A program made the translations under genes and the position numbers. A stretch of DNA of 64,000 nucleotides from Arsenophonus sp052171895. GTDB lineage: Bacteria; Pseudomonadota; Gammaproteobacteria; Enterobacterales; Enterobacteriaceae. The stretch's first letter is position 1; each line of letters begins with the position of its first letter. The stretch covers positions 186,001 to 250,000 of the forward strand of contig JBQMRN010000002.1 in the NCBI GenBank assembly GCA_052171895.1, written 5' to 3'. Below, piece by piece: positions 43,902 to 54,929 of this stretch. Under the pieces are notes generated by a model. It was not told where the DNA came from and ran no database searches. It saw only the letters and a program-made list of their open reading frames with translations.

Positions 43902-45321
43902 GATTTAATAAATGGCCCTGGCTCTACTGGGCGGAAAAATTTCCTGCTGATATTGCATTGATAACTGAGAATAGACAATATAGTTGGCGGCAATTAGCGA
44001 TAAAAATTAACGGTTGTTGCCGACAATCTTTACCGCTAGTTACTTGTTCCCCAGCAGACGAGTGTAATGCTAATGGGAAATATAGTCTTTCTATGGTGTT
44101 ATATCAATTAGCACTATTACAATTGAGTGCTCGTGTTTTGCCAATCAACCCACAACTGCCTGAAAGTAAAGTAGCAAAATTAACTGCCAGATTGCCAATT
44201 GATTGTGTAATTGATTTTACTAAGCAACCCTTGTCTTTGCCAAATGTAAAATTATTAGATTATCATGCATTAATGGTAAAATTGCTTAATTATCAAGATG
44301 ATATCACTAGTGCTGTGCCTTTTATGCCATTGTTACAGGCGATATTAATATTAACATTGGGTTCAATCGGTTTAGCAAAAGCGGTAGTACATAATATTAC
44401 TGCTCATCTTAACAGTGCTAAAGGTGTGTTCTTTCATTAATACCATTTGAACGTGAGGATTGTTGGTTACTTTCTTTATCATTTTTCATATTTCAGGTCA
44501 GGGGATTGTTTGGCGGTGGTTATATAGAGGAGCAAGATTACCAATAAAAGCAATCGTTTTATTGCCAGAAGCATTACAGGGATACAGCCATACTTCTTTA
44601 GTACCCACTTAATTATGGCATTTATTAAAAATAAAAATGTTAAGCAAAAACCAGTTTACAAAATGTGTTATTAGGTGGTGAGTTGATCCAACACGAGCTA
44701 GTTGCTAGGGCTAAGCAGCATGGCATCTGCTGTTGTCTTGATTATGGTATGACAGAAACGGTCTCCACGGTTTGCGCAAAACAAGCAGATACTAGCCTAG
44801 GCGTTGGTTTATCTTTAATCAGTAAGTATCTTCGTTTATTGAATAGTGAAATTCATATTCAGGTTGATACCCTGGCATTAGGCTATTGGTGGCAGGGTGA
44901 AATCTTACCTTTAGCATTAATTAATGGTTGGTTTGCTAGCCCTGATAAAGGTGCCTTTTAGGGTTGTGAATGGCGAATTTTATGTCGATTAGATAATCAA
45001 TTTTTTAGTGGTGGGGAAGGTATTCAACCCTAAGATATCGAATCTGTATTGAATAGCTATCCTGATATTAAACAAAGTTTTGTTATTCCAATGGTTGATA
45101 AAGAATTTGGTTATCGCCCAGTTGCGGTTATTGAGTCTGATAATCAACAATTACTAAGCAGTTTAAATCAGTGGTTAAACCATCAGCTAGCAGCCTTTCA
45201 ACGATCTATTGCTGATTATTTATTGCCTGGCATGTTAATAGATAATGCCGGCATTAAGCTTTCAGGTCGCGATATAAAGAAATGGCTTTTAGAATATTAT
45301 TATGATAATAAACTTGATTAA
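43898..45321 (+). pseudogene. menE: Broken menE (o-succinylbenzoate-CoA ligase)
   Basis: AMP-forming acyl-CoA ligase activating o-succinylbenzoate. Three open pieces: 43898-44440 (MRFNKWPWLYWAEKFPADIA, ARVLPINPQLPESKVAKL), 44665-44961 (LLGGELIQHELVARAKQHGI, LDYGMTETVSTVCAKQAD) and 45049-45321 (VIPMVDKEFGYRPVAVIESD, IKLSGRDIKKWLLEYYY). The phosphate-binding loop (TSGSTGLPKA in E. coli) is degraded to LGSIGLAKA, and the adenylation glycine motif FSGGEGIQP remains near 45015. Several frameshifts and stops. Last gene of the decayed operon. Confidence 0.94.
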
Positions 45322-45474
45322 GATAGTTTCTTGTGGATAACTTTAAGGAGATGATAGTTGATCATAATGCATATTCCTCGTATAAAATTTTTTTAGACTT
45401 CCATCAGTGTAAAAATAATTTGGAGAGTTTTTTAGCCTCTCCGATAGATAGTCATAGATAGTCAGCAGTTTTAT

Positions 45475-46218
45475 TTATGCTGTTTTTTCTATTTCTTTAA
45501 CGTTTTTTAACCTTTTTACCATATTTAAGGTGTGAATGTAACTACTAATCTTGTTAAATAGCGCAACCACCATCCCCCCCCGGTGATGTTTTTTAATAGA
45601 CGCTTCAACTAATTCACTGGCAATTTTGTCAAACATATGTTTATGTTTGTGTTTACTGAGCAATTTATAAAGTGCTCATGACTAACTATAGTAATCTTCA
45701 TCTTTTCAATGATTTCACTGATCAACTGTTCCAGATAATATTAATGGCGGTTCTTTAAATTGAGGTTGTTATTGAAATATAGGCCAGCGCTATTATTTTT
45801 GCTTGAAAATAAATCCTATTGCCATTATTACCATCCACTTCATATTTCTAAATCACGGTAGTAAGTTATGAAATGAATAGCTAGCCAGCGGTTTATATTT
45901 ATTGAGATTTGAAAATAATTGACGCTTAACTAATAATTATGCGCGTCTCCATAAGAGAATAATCAGACTAATGATATTTTATCTGGTAAAAACTAATATC
46001 TGCAACATAATATTTTATCGTCAAAATGTAGCTTGTTCCATATCACGAAATAGTTATTAGGATTGCGGTTTAATTCAAATTCACCAACATCTATTAATGG
46101 GCAATCTTTAATGTCACCATACTTTGCTTAAATAAAATGAATTGTAAGCTAGTTTAGGGGCCATCGGCTTCAGGTATCACTTGAATTTGTAATTTTTAAC
46201 GTGGAGAATTTTTGTTGT
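45475..46218 (-). pseudogene. katA: C-terminal half of a broken monofunctional catalase
   Basis: Haem catalase that disproportionates hydrogen peroxide. The minus strand reads, in order and in several frames, LQIQVIPEADGP (KVQIMPEADA), LIDVGEFELNRNPNNYF (the conserved ELNRNP.NYF), FLPDKISLV, LFSYGDAHNY (RLFSYGDAHRYRLG), VNYFQISIN, and a C-terminal tail ending KRLKNVKEIEKTA. The distal-haem half (His and Asn) is absent: the gene is cut at about 46218 by repeat R. A run of C near 45575 is one of the frameshifts. Closest in memory to the small-subunit KatA type of Proteus or Photorhabdus. Confidence 0.8.
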
Positions 46219-46467
46219 TAATTGTTTGATTCCGTGTTATTACATAGACCCTGTGTTGCACAGCCATATTTATGGCAGATTGTTACTGAGGGATATAGTT
46301 AAGTATAAAATATTATGATGATAATGGTTCATCGTTAGGAAACTACAACCAATAAATCAGTGCTTCTATTCAGGCCAGCAAAGAGCCTGCATCTATTTTT
46401 GGTAAGGGTTATGGTATATCTGAACTTACCTTTGCTAAAGAGGAAAAATGAGATGATGTTGATGATC
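46219..46467 (+). repeat. Repeat R, copy 2
   Basis: Matches 1909-2162 along its length. It truncates the catalase gene on its left and joins an IS1595 left end on its right at the same point as copy 1. Confidence 0.6.
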
Positions 46468-47330
46468 GGCTATGTTGGCAAAGGTTGTTTGGTAGAAATC
46501 CCTTATATTGTATGAAAGATTTTACTACAGAGGAGGTTGAGGTTGCCATGAAAAAGCAAACAATCATACAGATCAAAGAGACTCTTTCTTACTCACTGCC
46601 AACATAAGCCTGTATCTCATTAGTTAGCTTGGCGATTATCTGTCGGATGAATATTGATTCATGTGTTGAAGTAACTCATTTTACTTTATTCTGCCATATT
46701 ATTACAGTGAATATGTTATATGCTGAGGACATTCATTAGGGGGTTACAGCAATATTCTTGAAAAATCATTGATTGCAGGAAACATTTAATAATCTTACTG
46801 GAAGTCCTCTAGCGAGGCTACATTAGAAGGATAAATGCTTTACTTATATGCGATGTATGTTGAATATCTTGACTTTACAGGAGTCAAGAAAACAAACAGG
46901 CATTGATTTGAAAACAGCGTTTAAATGGCGCACTGCTTCCTTGCTTCAGCAGTGACAGCCAACATAAATGCATTAAGTGTATTCTTGAAATCGACGAAAT
47001 ATTTTCCCTGAAATCTTTAAAGGGCAGTGTTTATATCCCGCATTAGGAAAGCTAGAAAACGCAGAAGAGGAGGGGAGGGGGATAGAAAAAGAAGGAATCA
47101 TCGCGGTCTTAATTGTCCTAAATCGAGAGAGGTTATATGAACGATAAGATTCTTTAAGGGTTTAATCCAGAGTGTGTTAGGTGTTTTATTTAGGCGATCA
47201 TCGATACAGAGTTCATCCTTTGCTTGGATGAAGCAAAATGGTACGAAATCTTTGCTAGCGAGCATGAAATTAGTCACCATCGTCTAATAAGGTTGGATAA
47301 TCAGAGAGTTATTGATATGGAACTTTAGAT
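46468..47330 (+). mobile_element. IS1595-family remnant, copy E, cut by IS256
   Basis: Starts GGCTATGTTGGCAAAGG; the plus strand reads MKKQTIIQIKETLSYSLPT-like start, TGIDLKTAFKW, and, near 47215-47300, FAWMKQNGTKSLLASMKLVT in worn form. It stops at 47330 where an IS256 end begins. The remaining ~190 bases of the element are not found after the IS256 copy. Confidence 0.85.
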
Positions 47331-48761
47331 GAGTTATGTTCATTTCTAATGAATGGAATTTCAGATAAAGTGTATCCTGTTGATTGATTTCGTAAATGAT
47401 TTCAACAATAGAAAAATAATATTCCATGAAAAGTCTACCATATTTCGTACAGGTATTTACGAAATAAGATATTACCTATAATCCCTTATAGGTAACTCAT
47501 CCGTAATGGTGCCACCAGGCAGCTGATAACCACCCTGTCGTTGAAACTGAGCTCGAAGGCATGCTGCGTATGCTGGAATGGCGTCTTGTTGATTGGCGTC
47601 ATGCCGTCATCTGTAAAAGTTATTTACAACAGCGAACTATACATACTGGTATAGATGATATTGAGATTAAAGTGCCTAAAGTCAAGAGATCCGCAGCAGC
47701 AACGGAATATGCTTCAAGCGCTTATTTTATTGCTTTATCTGAAGTCTGCAAAAAGCCTCAAAGAGTTGTTAGCATGAGTCTAGCTTGCGAGGTGCACCAG
47801 ATGGGATACCCCCCGGCGGTGATTTTCATGAATGGCCATTGTTGCACTTCTCTGTGAAAAGCACATAGTCTCTCTGTCACTACCATCAGAAAACTGAAAT
47901 AGTAATAGCTTGAAGAGCATAGGCAATGCTGCCTGCGTGATTTAAGCGATACGTACTACGTTTATTCATTGTGTAATGCCATATACTCGTATCACGTCAG
48001 GCAAGATAACCTCACCTTTGTTTGCTAGTCATTATCGGGATCACTTAGCATGGATCTAAGTGAGCTCGTTGCGCTAAAAGATGCTTATCAAGAGTCAGAA
48101 GCGAACTTGGCTAAACTTCTCAATGGGCTTCTATCGCCTGGCTTAACTGTATCTCCCAGGCTTGCTACTGGAGATGAAACGATGCCATTAGTTTTTATAA
48201 TGCAAATGGAAAAGATATTTCCGGACACGTAGTGCAGGTGTAGCATCAATGCTGTTTTGTACACAAAACAGCTAATGTGCTGGCTTCACATTCCCAAAAG
48301 GCATGCAACCAAAAATTAAGGCTGAGCTATGGGAGATCTGGCTAACAGAGAGCTGCGATGCCAGTAATAAAGCCCTTCATGTTTTCTTGGCAAGGTTTTT
48401 AGCGAAGTATCCTGCAACGATGAAACAGCTGGAAAAAGATCAAGAAGAACTGCTGGCATTCTACAACTTTCTGTTGTTAGTGCACTGGGGATCAATAAGA
48501 ACGACGAATTCAATTGAATCAGCTTTTTAACATTCAGGCTATGAAGGCCGACGTGAAAAGAACTGTGGTTCGAGAAAAACAAGCATTTCAATGATATTTA
48601 ATGTACTTTTATTTCCTCAGAAAAGTTGGAACAGGTAAAGCGCTTTGAGCTGTGCTTGACCATAGTGGTAAATAATGTCTAATTTAAATATGTAGAACAG
48701 ATTCACAAAGCATTAGAGTGGAACGTAGCTTAACAGCCATATACTAGATTTACTAATAGTC
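47331..48761 (+). mobile_element. IS256-family remnant, copy H, within IS1595 copy E
   Basis: About 1.43 kb from GAGTTATGTTCATTTC to GATTTACTAATAGTC. Open pieces include MDLSELVALKDAYQESEANL (48050 on) and GSIRTTNSIESAF (48480-48530). Frames broken. No target duplication is visible, and IS1595 does not resume, so a deletion followed the insertion. Confidence 0.86.
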
Positions 48762-49333
48762 TGATGCCGGTGAAGTGTATGATTATTAATTTGGTATTTA
48801 AAGTAAAATTACTATTCCAGCAACGCCGAATACAAGTCGTTAAGGTAACTATTGCCAATGAAATTAAAGAGGAAAAATGGGGCATTAATACTCAAGTCAA
48901 TCCACGCCGGTATCTTAATCAGCGATCTATTTCTTAGTATGCTTTTGGAGATTGGAGTTTTAAAAATTTTTCGCAACTACGTTGCTTCTTATTAGGTGCG
49001 ATGTAAAATAGGTTTAAAGAAGCGTTTGAACCATGAATAATACTATTAATAACTTGTCTTCTGAGATCCTTCGTATTCAGGTGGAGAATTTTGCTGACAA
49101 AGTATTTCGTTTAAGCAATACTCAAATCTTGGAATATACAGGTAGCAGCGTATTGGCAATGGGCAATCAGTTTACTTAATCAATATTTTCTTTACTGCAT
49201 TAATCGTTTAATTAACCATCGTATTGATGGTTTTTACTGGTTGGAAAAACTGGTGCCAGTGTGGTAAACTTATTAAGAATTTATCCATTTCCATATGAAT
49301 AAATTATTACTATTTGTATAAATAGGCGACAGT
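48762..49333 (+). pseudogene. Unidentified decayed coding region before fliC
   Basis: Plus-strand fragments such as IANEIKEEKWGINTQVNPRR (about 48860), NLSSEILRIQVENFADKVFR (about 49045) and QYFLYCINRLINHRIDGFYW then LEKLVPVW (about 49190-49265) look like the remains of one or two genes. I cannot name the family. There is no IS similarity. Confidence 0.4.
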
Positions 49334-50339
49334 ATGGTATTTATGATTAATAGTAATCTTACAGCTCTATATTCTTAGCGCGCACTAAATAATCAGCAAC
49401 AGAATTTGACAACTACAATTCAGCGAATGTCAACTTGGTTGGAGATTTCGTATTAACAGTACTAAAGATGGCGAGGAAGTGTTAAACGATTCCTAATGCC
49501 ATTAGTAGTAATACTATTAGCTTGTCACAAGCCGTATACAATAGCTATGATGCTATATTTCTTTATTCTAAACAACAGAGGGTGCATTGAGGCAGGTGAC
49601 AGATAACCTATATGCGATAAAGTGGTCAGTGGTGCGGGCACTAAATGACGCTAATTTTTAGCGAGATATTAAAACCTTAGAGCAATAAAGAGATCGCTCG
49701 CATTGCAGAGCAAATGAATTTTAATGATATAAAGGTTTTTGCCCAACAGAAAAAAACCAGTATTTATAGGTTGCTGTCAATTATGCTGATACAATTGAAA
49801 TTGGTGGTGGTGAGCAATTAATTAATACGTTAACATTAACAATAAATGCTTTGGATTTAACTAATCTATCCAATAGTACTATCCAACCGACTAACCCGTT
49901 AACCCAAGCACCGGTACTCATGCACATCCTGATTGTAATGTTAATCTTTCTTCCCTGTTTGAGCTTAATAATGATTTATTAGCAGCAGGTTTATTGACTC
50001 AGTCGTTAACAGTAAATAATATAAAAGTTATTATACCATTGGAGTTTGGATTAATTCTATATTCAGTTTTTGGTGTTGATTTTAAATTCCGTCAAAAAAT
50101 TTTAATACCATCGGGTAACTTATTGGTGGTGAATATATCTTGTGCACAAGCAATAATGACTACTATATGCGATAAAATGACGACATTTAGAACCCCTGCA
50201 TCACAGGATATCAGAAAAAAATCCATATTTTGGCAGGATATACTGGCAGATTTTGATTTTACTCGGTACGTAAGTATGCACAACCTGCCATTATTAATAA
50301 TATCTTAACTTAGATTAATAATTCTTTATCTCAGCTAAA

Positions 50340-51180
50340 TAGCTATCTGTCACATCCAGGAAGATAATATGCTTTTTTGAATAGTTCAGGTTTAACTTTG
50401 AACCAATTTTTCATAAAGTCTAATAGAGTTTTACTAGCTAATACTGATTGAGGCTGATTGAGGTAATTCCGATTGCACACATAAACATATCGATGTTGAG
50501 TGATCTCAAGCTTTTTAGCAGAATTGAAAAGCTGCCTTTGTAGGCCATTTTCTTATGCGTCCATTAAATTACTTGACCATACCACTCGTTTGATGTACGC
50601 TGTCGGCGACGGGCTAAAGTTGCTGTTATATACAAAGCTCTGTACAGAAACAATCAAATTCCTGTTTTTAAGTAGCTGAACCTTTTTGCAGACTAAAAAG
50701 GGGTCTGTAAATTCTTTGCTATTTATAAGTATCCGATGAATAGCATGGGAGATGCTCGGTTAAGATCACGTAAAAAGTATTGAGCATTAACTTTCTAAAG
50801 ACGGATAAAAATCTATCGAGTTTCACGAATCTATACACCTAGAAAAAGATAACGTTGTGAAGTTTCATTTAGCATTTGCGGAAAATATTTCACATCTACG
50901 TGCAGATATAACCAGGTTCATAGATTTTAAATGCTTTATGCTTCTGGTTCGGTCCTTTCTGCCTGCATTTCACGTAAATCCCCTTCCCACCCCCTCTCTC
51001 TGTCTGCGTAAACAGCGATCCAGGCCAGAATTGAGATACAACAGGGTTCAGGAATTCACATACGATTGCCAGCAGATCGTCTAGAGAGAGGAAAAAAGGT
51101 TTTTTGCAGGAAAACACGACTACTTCTTTCTGATCAGGCGACATCATCATTGTCAAACGATGAGGAATATGGCTGTGATC
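50340..51180 (-). mobile_element. IS481-family remnant, largest copy, inside fliC
   Basis: About 840 bases. Minus-strand pieces in order: SPDQKEVVVFSCKKPFFLSL, DDLLAIVCEFLNPVVSQF, KHKAFKIYEPGYICT, INSKEFTDPF (the second catalytic Asp region, DNGKEFTD), YIKRVVWSSN (TNGMVERFN), SAKKLEITQHRYVYVCNRNY and KVKPELFKKAYYLPGCD. Stops and frameshifts. The N-terminal helix-turn-helix is missing. Confidence 0.83.
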
Positions 51181-51181
51181 A

Positions 51182-51415
51182 TGAGGCTATCTTGGTAAAG
51201 GTTATTGCTTTGCTCGAAGAGCAATATGTAGCTAGCTCTGTATTTGTAATTGTTCTAGTTTTAAATAAACTTCTCCATGGCAGATAATTTTGTAAATAAA
51301 ACAATCCTAGAAGCATGAAATCTACTCAGCCACCCTTTTTATCAGCTAAAATAACTATTTACATTTTGAATGTAGAATTCCTTAGCAATAACTCTCTAAT
51401 TATCCAATCTTATTA
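51182..51415 (-). mobile_element. IS1595-family fragment, copy F
   Basis: Only the end encoding the transposase C-terminus, starting CTATCTTGGTAAAGG and running to the NYRVIAKEFHIQNVN region. It joins repeat R at its broken side. Confidence 0.8.
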
Positions 51416-51577
51416 GGCTTAGACCATGCTCTAAGATTTTAGGTGTTGTAGTTGCCTGATGCTGGAGGCGCTGAGGCTCATCATCATGATATTTTGCCTT
51501 AACTATATCCTTTACTAGCCATCTTGCCATGAATATTGCAATGCGACAATGCTCTATATAATGATTCTTGACCAAAA
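51416..51577 (-). repeat. Repeat R, copy 3, inside fliC
   Basis: Reverse-oriented match to the first ~110-160 bases of copies 1 and 2. One side meets an interior break of IS1595 copy F; the other meets fliC C-terminal coding sequence at about 51578. Confidence 0.55.
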
Positions 51578-51909
51578 CTTATGGCAACACTGCTAATCAA
51601 TTACAAGCTGCTCGTAGCTGCATTCAGGATACTGATTTTGCCTGGGAATTGCCAATTTAAGTAAAAAGCAGATTTTATAACAGATGGGAAAGTCGGTATT
51701 TATTCTGGGCAATCAATAAGCACAGGCAGTATTAACTTTATTACGGTAATCGTTATCTCACTCATAAATTAAATATCCAATCCATTTAAATGGTTAAAAA
51801 TACTAGATAAGTAGAAATAGCTAGTTTTATATCACTATTTTATCCATTATTTTAAGCTTAATTCCAGATAATAAGTGCCAGTTGATAACTAAATAGGTGC
51901 TAACGCTGA

Positions 51910-52600
51910 ATGATTCTTTATACTCAGGATGAAATAATTGAAAAAGATGTACTAAGTGAAATACTGGCCACTGTTGAATTAAATGATTTAGTTCAGGGTG
52001 ATGGATATTGGTTTTCTTAATGCGTTATAGCGGTTTGATGTTTAGCCTCCAACCAACAAGGCAGCACTTTTACCACCTTATGTTGTATAATCTGTTTGTA
52101 GTGCCATGTTAGAGGAATTACGTGCCTTGTTGCGATTTGTGGGATGTAGTGTTCGCTGTCAGTCAGCGTGATGGTAACTAAAGGTGATGCAACAGTTTGA
52201 TCAAGAGTTGTTAGGTCGGCCAGAAACCGAGTAAGAGATCACTGATAAGTTATAGATTGATCTGCTAGAATATCAGCATTTATTACAGGATACCAATAAT
52301 AGTCAGTTATCATCTTATGATGATTGACATGAAGTGCATGGTGAGAGCTATGAACCAATTATTGAAGTTGACGACGAACGAAATCCACTGCAAACTTTAA
52401 TTCCAACTGATATTCGTAAAAATATTATAAAGACGATAGTATGTTTCCCTGAAAGAAAAACATAGTTTTGACGCTTTATTATCAAGAAGATCTGAGTTTG
52501 AAAAAAATAGGTCTGTCGTGTTAAATCTCAGAAAATTCCCTATCAGCAACCTACATAGGGGCCAGACGATAAAACGGCTACGATCGCGCTTAAAATCTAG
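51910..52600 (+). pseudogene. fliA: Broken fliA (flagellar sigma factor 28)
   Basis: Sigma factor for late flagellar genes. Starts MILYTQDEIIEKDVLSEI; readable blocks VELNDLVQGDG (VELDDLLQAGG), QQFDQELLGRPETE, LLEYQHLLQDTNNSQLSSYD, ERNPLQTLIPTDIRKNIIKT and VLTLYYQEDLSLKKIGLS (region 4). Frameshifts and stops across its length, so no sigma-28 can be made. It lies between fliC and fliZ, the usual order. Confidence 0.9.
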
Positions 52601-52656
52601 ATATATAATATTTTTATTTTTTTTGTTTATAATTTACACACAGAGGTTATTTAATT

Positions 52657-53172
52657 ATGTCTTTTTCTAACCAGAAGAAACGGCCTCTGAGTCGTTATAT
52701 TAAAGACTATAAACATAGTCAAATTCACTGCGCGCAGTGTAATAAAACTCTTGATCGGATTTCATTGGTATTTAATGATCAAATTCTAAATAAAGAAGCG
52801 ATTTCAGCCATGACTGAGATGGTCGATGGGAAAACGTGGGCAGAATTACAGCATAGATTTACTGCGCTATGTCGTTTTTGTAGTGAAATATATTGTAATA
52901 GTGATGCTGGCTATTTTGATATTATGTCATTTAAACAGTATCTATTTAAAGAAACTGAGATGAGCCATAGCACTGTACGTGAATATGTGGTACGATTGCG
53001 TCGGCTGGATGAGTTGTTAACTGAAGCACAAAATCCTGTTACTGAAGTAACGATTGAAAAAATTCAAGCTCATATGCAGGATAAAATGATCGAGTCTACC
53101 TTTAGTAATTATAACATTGCTTTGCGTAAATATAAGCAGTTTCTTAACTGGCAGGCTAGTCACTTAGCATAA
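52657..53172 (+). CDS. fliZ: Flagellar and global regulator FliZ
   Basis: DNA-binding regulator with an integrase SAM-like fold. In E. coli FliZ antagonises RpoS-dependent promoters, and in Salmonella it promotes flagellar class 2 expression. 171 residues (183 in E. coli), open throughout: KKRPLSRYIKDYKHSQIHCA, CSEIYCNSDAGYFDIMSFKQ, ETEMSHSTVREYVVRLRRL (the DNA-binding helix region) and NYNIALRKYKQF. Two CxxC-like pairs (CAQC; CRFC) are kept. ACAGAGGTT before the ATG is a possible ribosome-binding site. It is the only intact gene of the flagellar block here, since its usual cotranscribed partner fliA is destroyed. Confidence 0.93.
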   Translation: MSFSNQKKRPLSRYIKDYKHSQIHCAQCNKTLDRISLVFNDQILNKEAISAMTEMVDGKTWAELQHRFTALCRFCSEIYCNSDAGYFDIMSFKQYLFKETEMSHSTVREYVVRLRRLDELLTEAQNPVTEVTIEKIQAHMQDKMIESTFSNYNIALRKYKQFLNWQASHLA

Positions 53173-53219
53173 CATTTTCATCAATAGTAACTGAATTATT
53201 TTACCATTATTAGATAACT

Positions 53220-53246
53220 AAAGCCTTAGAAAACTGCTAAGGGTTT
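53220..53246. terminator. Hairpin between convergent fliZ and putA
   Basis: AAAGCCTTAG / CTAAGGGTTT with a 7-base loop and one mismatch, placed between two converging genes; probably bidirectional. Confidence 0.55.
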
Positions 53247-53267
53247 ACTATTGTTGCAAATGAAAAA

Positions 53268-54830
53268 TTATTCGAGTGCCATTAAATTGGCATTCACTCA
53301 AGCTGCCGAAGTATTGAGGCTGATAGCTCGTTTATAGACTAAATGCTCAAGTAATAACTGGTTGTCACTGGATCGATATCCTTGTAGTTAAATAATTAGC
53401 CTAATCCCGCTTGGGGCGCCTAGCGACTATGCTACAAACTGTTTGTAATTGATTTCTATTGCCATGAAAAATAATAACATTAAATTGATAATCGGCTTAT
53501 TGTCAGTTAGCTTGCTTAGCGTGGTCATTTTATTGACCAATGCAGGTAAGATAGCGCAGCATGCTGTTGCATGACATTATTTTGGCATACCTCTTGGTAT
53601 CCTACCATACACCATTACCAGCATTGATTAATGCCCAATATTTTTGTTTTGTGCGATATAAAATTCAATAGCACGCTACTAAGATAGAATTATCTTCTGA
53701 AATATAGCCAGGTAAATCACGATATATGCCTCTTGATGCCAATTGTTGATAGAGGTGAATAACAGGGGCAATTGTTTCATCATGTCGGTTTTTTGCTCAA
53801 TCAGAGAAAGAAGTAAATAGCGTTAATTGTTATTTGGATAGCAATTATCTTGTTGCTTAAACACTTTATCAATAACTGTATCTAGGTGCTCTGCGAGCAA
53901 TCAATAGAGATAAAGCAGGCTACCGGATTTTAGCTAGGTACTTAATAATCCTTGACAGCCAAACAGTTGTACAATAGCAAAGCAACTACCGCACTAACCA
54001 TCTTGCGGCTAATATAAATATTACCTATTTTGGCCGTCTAGCTAAAGTAAGCAATAGTTTCATGAATATTGGTATGCAGCCATAAACAGTTAAGCCATAG
54101 CCTGAGCTATTAATTTGTTTGATCAGGTGATCTAATTCATGCCGTTTAAAGCATAAAACATGCAGTAGTTGGCAAAAAATTTCATTTTTTAGTTCATTAA
54201 AATGCTTGATTTCAATCAAGCTGGCTCTGACAAAAGTGTTTTTGTTGGCATTGATTATCATCCTGTTGAGTAGGTTAATAACCCTGATAAATGCTTTTTC
54301 CTGCATGTCGTATTTTTATAATATTATTGCTCGATATTCTATTGCGCTTTGTAATTAATGAGTGGCCAAATATCGCGGTTGCCAGTTGGGTAGGGGGTCA
54401 TCTACATGGGGTATTCGTCCCATCGTGTCTTTTAATAACAAGGTTAAGGTGCGTTCGGCCACACCTCTTTCCCAGATACAAAAAATACGTAAAGTAGAGC
54501 AGCACTGACCAGCGCTATTGAAGGCTGAGATGATAAGATCATTGATAACTTGTTCAGTCAGAGCGGATGAATCAACAAACATGGCATTTAACCCAGCGCT
54601 TTTAACTATCAATGAGATTGGCTCTTGTTAAGCATTGAGTTACCCGGCAAGATTATGCTGGATCAGTTTGGCCATCTTGATTTGAACCGCTAAACATTAC
54701 ATCGTCTGTTCGTTGATCACTAATCAGTTTTGTACCCATTTGCTAGTTCTTTACGGGTAAGAGTAGATGGAGAACATCAGGTGGTGTCTGCCAGGTTGGG
54801 TGTAGTAACTTAACAGCTAGCACATGGCAA
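53268..54830 (-). pseudogene. putA: C-terminal third of a broken putA (proline catabolism)
   Basis: PutA oxidises proline to glutamate (proline dehydrogenase plus glutamate-semialdehyde dehydrogenase). Only the aldehyde-dehydrogenase end remains, on the minus strand: SDQRTDDVMFSGS, SAGLNAMFVDSSALTEQVIN, SAFNSAGQCCSTLRIFC (catalytic cysteine region, AGQRCSALR in E. coli), LIKQINSSGYGLTVYG, LYQQLASRGIYRDLPG, FNVIIFHGNRNQLQTVCSIV and the end YKRAISLNTSAA.VNANLMA. Many stops. The rest of this very large gene (about 1300 codons) is absent beyond 54830, where an IS256 fragment begins. Confidence 0.85.
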
Positions 54831-54845
54831 TAACATGTGTGGCAT

Positions 54846-54925
54846 TCGTCTCCATAACGTTTATTTACCACAGCGAACAATACAGACTGATATTGGTGAT
54901 GTTAAAATTAAAGTGCTAAGGTGAT
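54846..54925 (+). mobile_element. IS256-family short fragment
   Basis: About 80 bases matching the N-terminal region (YLPQRTIQTDIGDVKIKVL). Sits between putA and slmA remnants. Confidence 0.7.
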
Positions 54926-54929
54926 AAGC

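Larger units (their letters stand above)
49334..51749 (+). pseudogene. fliC: Broken fliC (flagellin), split by nested elements
   Basis: Flagellin, the filament subunit. The first part (49334 to about 50335) reads MINSNLTALYS, ALNNQQQNLTTTIQRMST, INSTKDGEE, RIAEQMNFNDIKVFAQQ (E. coli RVSEQTQFNGVKVLAQ) and a poorly conserved middle. The conserved C-terminus lies at 51582-51749: NTANQLQAARSCIQDTDFAW, NLSKKQIL, QMGKSV and QAVLTLLR before TAA at 51747. Between them sit an IS481 remnant, an IS1595 fragment and repeat R. Stops and frameshifts occur in both parts. Confidence 0.85.

Noticed and set aside
48050..48232. Small protein gene MDLSELVALKDAYQESE...
   Set aside because: It is the middle of an IS256-family transposase, also seen near 30860 in copy F.
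53464..53574. Short plus-strand gene with a signal-peptide-like start after fliZ
   Set aside because: It is antisense to the putA C-terminal remnant (FNVIIFHGNRNQL), which explains the sequence better, and it has no clear ribosome-binding site.
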